Below, piece after piece: positions 61,997 through 64,000 of a stretch of DNA of 64,000 nucleotides (the first letter of the stretch is position 1; the number at the start of each line of letters is the position of its first letter). Source of the DNA: Blastocatellia bacterium. GTDB lineage: Bacteria; Acidobacteriota; Blastocatellia; Pyrinomonadales; Pyrinomonadaceae. Position numbers and translations under genes: made by a program. Location of the stretch: the NCBI GenBank assembly GCA_003168335.1, contig PMSM01000005.1, positions 124,001 through 188,000 on the forward strand, given 5' to 3'. Under the pieces are notes generated by a model, which was not told where the DNA came from, did not search any database, and was given only the letters and a program-made list of their open reading frames with translations.

Positions 61997-63472
61997 ATGA
62001 CTAATTCCTGGGAGACAATCATCGGCCTCGAAGTCCACGCGCAACTTAACACTGGGTCAAAAATCTTTTGCGGTTGCGCGACGCGTTTTGGCGACGAACC
62101 GAACTCGAATACCTGCCCGGTGTGCCTCGGCTTGCCGGGCGCGCTGCCGGTGCTCAACTGGCGCGCGGTTGAGTTGGGAGCACGGGCCGCGCTCGCCCTG
62201 GGACTTAACATCAACCATCGTTCGATCTTTTCGCGTAAGAATTATTTCTATCCCGACTTGCCGAAGGGTTATCAAATCTCGCAATACGATCAGCCGTTTT
62301 CAGCCAATGGTGTGCTGGAAATCATGACCGCCGATCGCGATGAAGCGGGCCACGCGCATGACTGGCATCCGATGACTGTGAATGTTACGCGCCTGCATCT
62401 GGAAGAGGACGCCGGCAAGAATGTCCATGAAGGCTTGCCCGAAGTCGATCGCTATTCTTACATCGATCTGAATCGCGCCGGCACGCCGCTGGCAGAGATA
62501 GTTACTGAACCTGACTTCCGTTCTTCCTGGCAAGCTTACGATTACGTCAATCACGTGCGCCGCGCTTTGCTGTGGGTGGGCGCTTCGGAAGCCGACATGG
62601 AAAAAGGGAACCTGCGTTGCGAGGCTAATGTTTCCGTGCGCCGTGTCGGCGATCCAACATTGGGCACCAAGGTCGAGTTAAAGAACTTGAACTCAGTTCG
62701 TTTCATGCAGCGCGCGATCGAATTTGAAGTCGAGCGGCACATCAGGACACTTGAATCCGGAGGGCGTCTGGTCCAGGAAACGCTTCTGTGGGATGAAAAG
62801 CTGGCTGAGACGCGGCCGATGCGTTCCAAGGAAGAAGCGCATGACTATCGTTACTTTCCGGAACCGGATCTGCCGCCGCTGATCGTACCGGATGAATTCA
62901 TCGAGCAAACGCGCGCGGCTATGCCGGAACTACCGGGGCCGCGAGCCAGGCGTTTCAGCGAGTCCTATGGTTTGTCATTCGCCGACGCCTCGCAACTGAC
63001 TGCTGAACGCTCGTTGGCTGACTATTACGAAAGCGCGGTCGAGGCCAGCGGCAACGCGCGGGCCACGGCTAACTGGATTCGCTCGGAGTTGTCGCGCGAG
63101 TTGGAGAACGCAGGTCTTACGGCGGCAAAATCTCCGGTTCCGGCGACGGAACTCGGAGCGCTGGTGCGCATGATCGACGAAGGGAAGATCAGCGGCAAGC
63201 AGGGCAAGGACGTTCTGGTCGAGATGTTCCGGAGCGGCAAGTCCGCCGGGGCCGTGGTCGAGGAACGCGGTCTGGTTCAAGTCAGCGACACCGGCGAAAT
63301 CGATCGGGTGATAGACCTTGTGATCGCCGCCAGCCCAAACCAACTGGAGCAATATCGGGCAGGTAAAGAAACGCTGTTCGGATTCTTCGTGGGCCAGGTC
63401 ATGAAGGCTTCGAAAGGGAAGGCAAATCCGAAAGTTGTGAACGAGCGGCTGCGGGAGAAGCTGAAGTCGTGA
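61997..63472 (+). CDS. gatB: Asp/Glu-tRNA amidotransferase subunit B
   Basis: GatB, 491 residues, part of the GatCAB complex that amidates Glu-tRNAGln (and Asp-tRNAAsn) to Gln-tRNA. The opening ETIIGLEVHAQLNTGSKIFC, the zinc-binding CxC...CPVC pair (FCGCATRFG, NTCPVCLGLPG) and the terminal YqeY-like helical domain with the GKISGKQGKDVLVEMF motif are diagnostic. The gene stands without gatC or gatA nearby. A family C repeat abuts the start. Confidence 0.96.
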   Translation: MTNSWETIIGLEVHAQLNTGSKIFCGCATRFGDEPNSNTCPVCLGLPGALPVLNWRAVELGARAALALGLNINHRSIFSRKNYFYPDLPKGYQISQYDQPFSANGVLEIMTADRDEAGHAHDWHPMTVNVTRLHLEEDAGKNVHEGLPEVDRYSYIDLNRAGTPLAEIVTEPDFRSSWQAYDYVNHVRRALLWVGASEADMEKGNLRCEANVSVRRVGDPTLGTKVELKNLNSVRFMQRAIEFEVERHIRTLESGGRLVQETLLWDEKLAETRPMRSKEEAHDYRYFPEPDLPPLIVPDEFIEQTRAAMPELPGPRARRFSESYGLSFADASQLTAERSLADYYESAVEASGNARATANWIRSELSRELENAGLTAAKSPVPATELGALVRMIDEGKISGKQGKDVLVEMFRSGKSAGAVVEERGLVQVSDTGEIDRVIDLVIAASPNQLEQYRAGKETLFGFFVGQVMKASKGKANPKVVNERLREKLKS

Positions 63473-63477
63473 CGCTG

Positions 63478-63493
63478 GGGAGCGCGGACGTCC
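63478..63493. repeat. Family A repeat fragment
   Basis: GGGAGCGCGGACGTCC is one arm of the family A repeat, directly after the gatB stop. No full second arm is visible, so it is a truncated copy. Confidence 0.7.
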
Positions 63494-63576
63494 GGGGTTC
63501 CTGCGGAGGCGGCCCGCGTGGGTGCTCGACTCATCCGCATTGAGCGAGCAGCACGAATGTCTCGCTCGAATTTAAC

Positions 63577-63742
63577 GCGGCTCTGCCGCCTGATGTGCGG
63601 TAAGGCTTCGCCTTACCCGATACTGCCTCCCTTTTGATTTCCGCTCGTTCCTTCGAGGCGCAGCCTCGAAGGAACGAGCCGTAAAGAATTAAGACGTAGC
63701 CGGAAAGGCAGAGCCTTTCCGCACATCAAGCGGCGAAGCCGC
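63577..63742. repeat. Composite palindromic repeat, family B copy 3
   Basis: The nested order GCGGCTCTGCCGC, GGTAAGGCTTCGCCTTACC, GAGGCGCAGCCTC (here flanked by CGTTCCTTC/GAAGGAACG), then GGAAAGGCAGAGCCTTTCC and GCGGCGAAGCCGC. It is 8 bp upstream of the SDR gene start. Confidence 0.8.
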
Positions 63743-63750
63743 ATACCCAA

Positions 63751-64000
63751 ATGAATCTCAACGCCAAAAACGCAATCGTTACCGGCGGCACCAAAGGGAT
63801 TGGACGCGCCATCGCCGAGGCCCTCTTGAGCGAGGGGATTTCTGTATGCATCGCCGCGCGAAAGCAAGTCGAGGTAGACAAAGCGATCAATGAACTGAGC
63901 AAGAGTGGCCGAGGGCGCGCAATTGGGTTTGTCTGCGACGTGCGCAACTACGAACAGGTGAAGGCCCTGATCGATTACACGGTTAAGGAACTCGGCGGTC
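63751..64000 (+). CDS. Short-chain dehydrogenase/reductase, partial
   Basis: The first 83 codons of an SDR oxidoreductase; the gene runs off the window. The Rossmann motif VTGGTKGIGRAIAEAL (residues 9-24) and the following ISVCIAARK are typical of classical SDRs such as 3-oxoacyl-ACP reductase, but the catalytic YxxxK region is outside. The ATG at 63751 is 8 bp after the family B repeat. No ribosome site other than repeat sequence precedes it. Confidence 0.85.
   Translation, partial: MNLNAKNAIVTGGTKGIGRAIAEALLSEGISVCIAARKQVEVDKAINELSKSGRGRAIGFVCDVRNYEQVKALIDYTVKELGG

Overview
The window looks like chromosomal DNA of an Acidobacteriota bacterium, most likely of the Blastocatellia/Pyrinomonadales type. 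This is inferred from moderately high GC, the gene families present (carboxypeptidase-regulatory-domain TonB receptor, KorAB, divergent membrane pyrophosphatase, CstA, SYLF, Uma2, DUF4199/LuxR pair) and the very high density of palindromic intergenic repeats. No rRNA, tRNA, prophage or CRISPR array was recognised. About 60 genes are called; the last one runs off the window end.

Layout. 0-10 kb: a membrane-anchored histidine phosphatase, a Tat-exported amidase, a REP-associated tyrosine transposase (RAYT) between REP-like hairpins, a lipoprotein, a CheA-like kinase and the ribH-nusB pair. 10-17 kb: a DUF4199 protein with a membrane-anchored LuxR-type regulator, then a 2-oxoacid:ferredoxin oxidoreductase operon (korA ... 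korB) flanked by two CBS-domain proteins, with a Uma2-family gene and a nucleotidyltransferase-like gene inserted between the two subunits by overlapping or near-touching junctions. 17-22 kb: Fe-S assembly genes (cysteine desulfurase, Mrp/ApbC, A-type carrier) around a GT39-like membrane glycosyltransferase; a 152-bp MITE-like element with an 8-bp target duplication lies next to the desulfurase. 22-31 kb: GT2, RmlC-like cupin, GNAT, BioY, universal stress protein, divergent membrane pyrophosphatase and CstA. 31-38 kb: secreted proteins, an M48 protease with C-terminal repeats, a choline-monooxygenase-like Rieske oxygenase with a GcvT-family protein, and tandem SYLF genes.

38-43 kb holds a six-gene minus-strand cassette of mostly unrecognised envelope proteins: two lipoproteins, a peptidoglycan-binding/GH19 muramidase-chitinase, a Ser/Pro-linker multi-TM protein and two small proteins. 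It looks compositionally different and lacks the palindromic repeats found elsewhere. It is the best candidate for an undescribed system.

44-50 kb is a sugar-phosphate block (zwf, gnd, pgi) followed by mtnA and a DinB-like gene. 50.9-60 kb is a vitamin B12 acquisition locus: a cobalamin riboswitch, btuF-, btuC- and btuD-like genes, a second cobalamin riboswitch, a TonB-dependent receptor, a DUF71/COG2102 ATP-pyrophosphatase, a DUF6580 membrane protein, a second BtuF-like protein with no signal peptide, and a CWC/DUF5522 protein. The window ends with DUF4383, a secreted coiled-coil protein, gatB and the start of an SDR oxidoreductase.

At least a dozen palindromic repeat families fill the gaps, several present in two or three copies. 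They sit inside operons, in a riboswitch leader and against gene ends.
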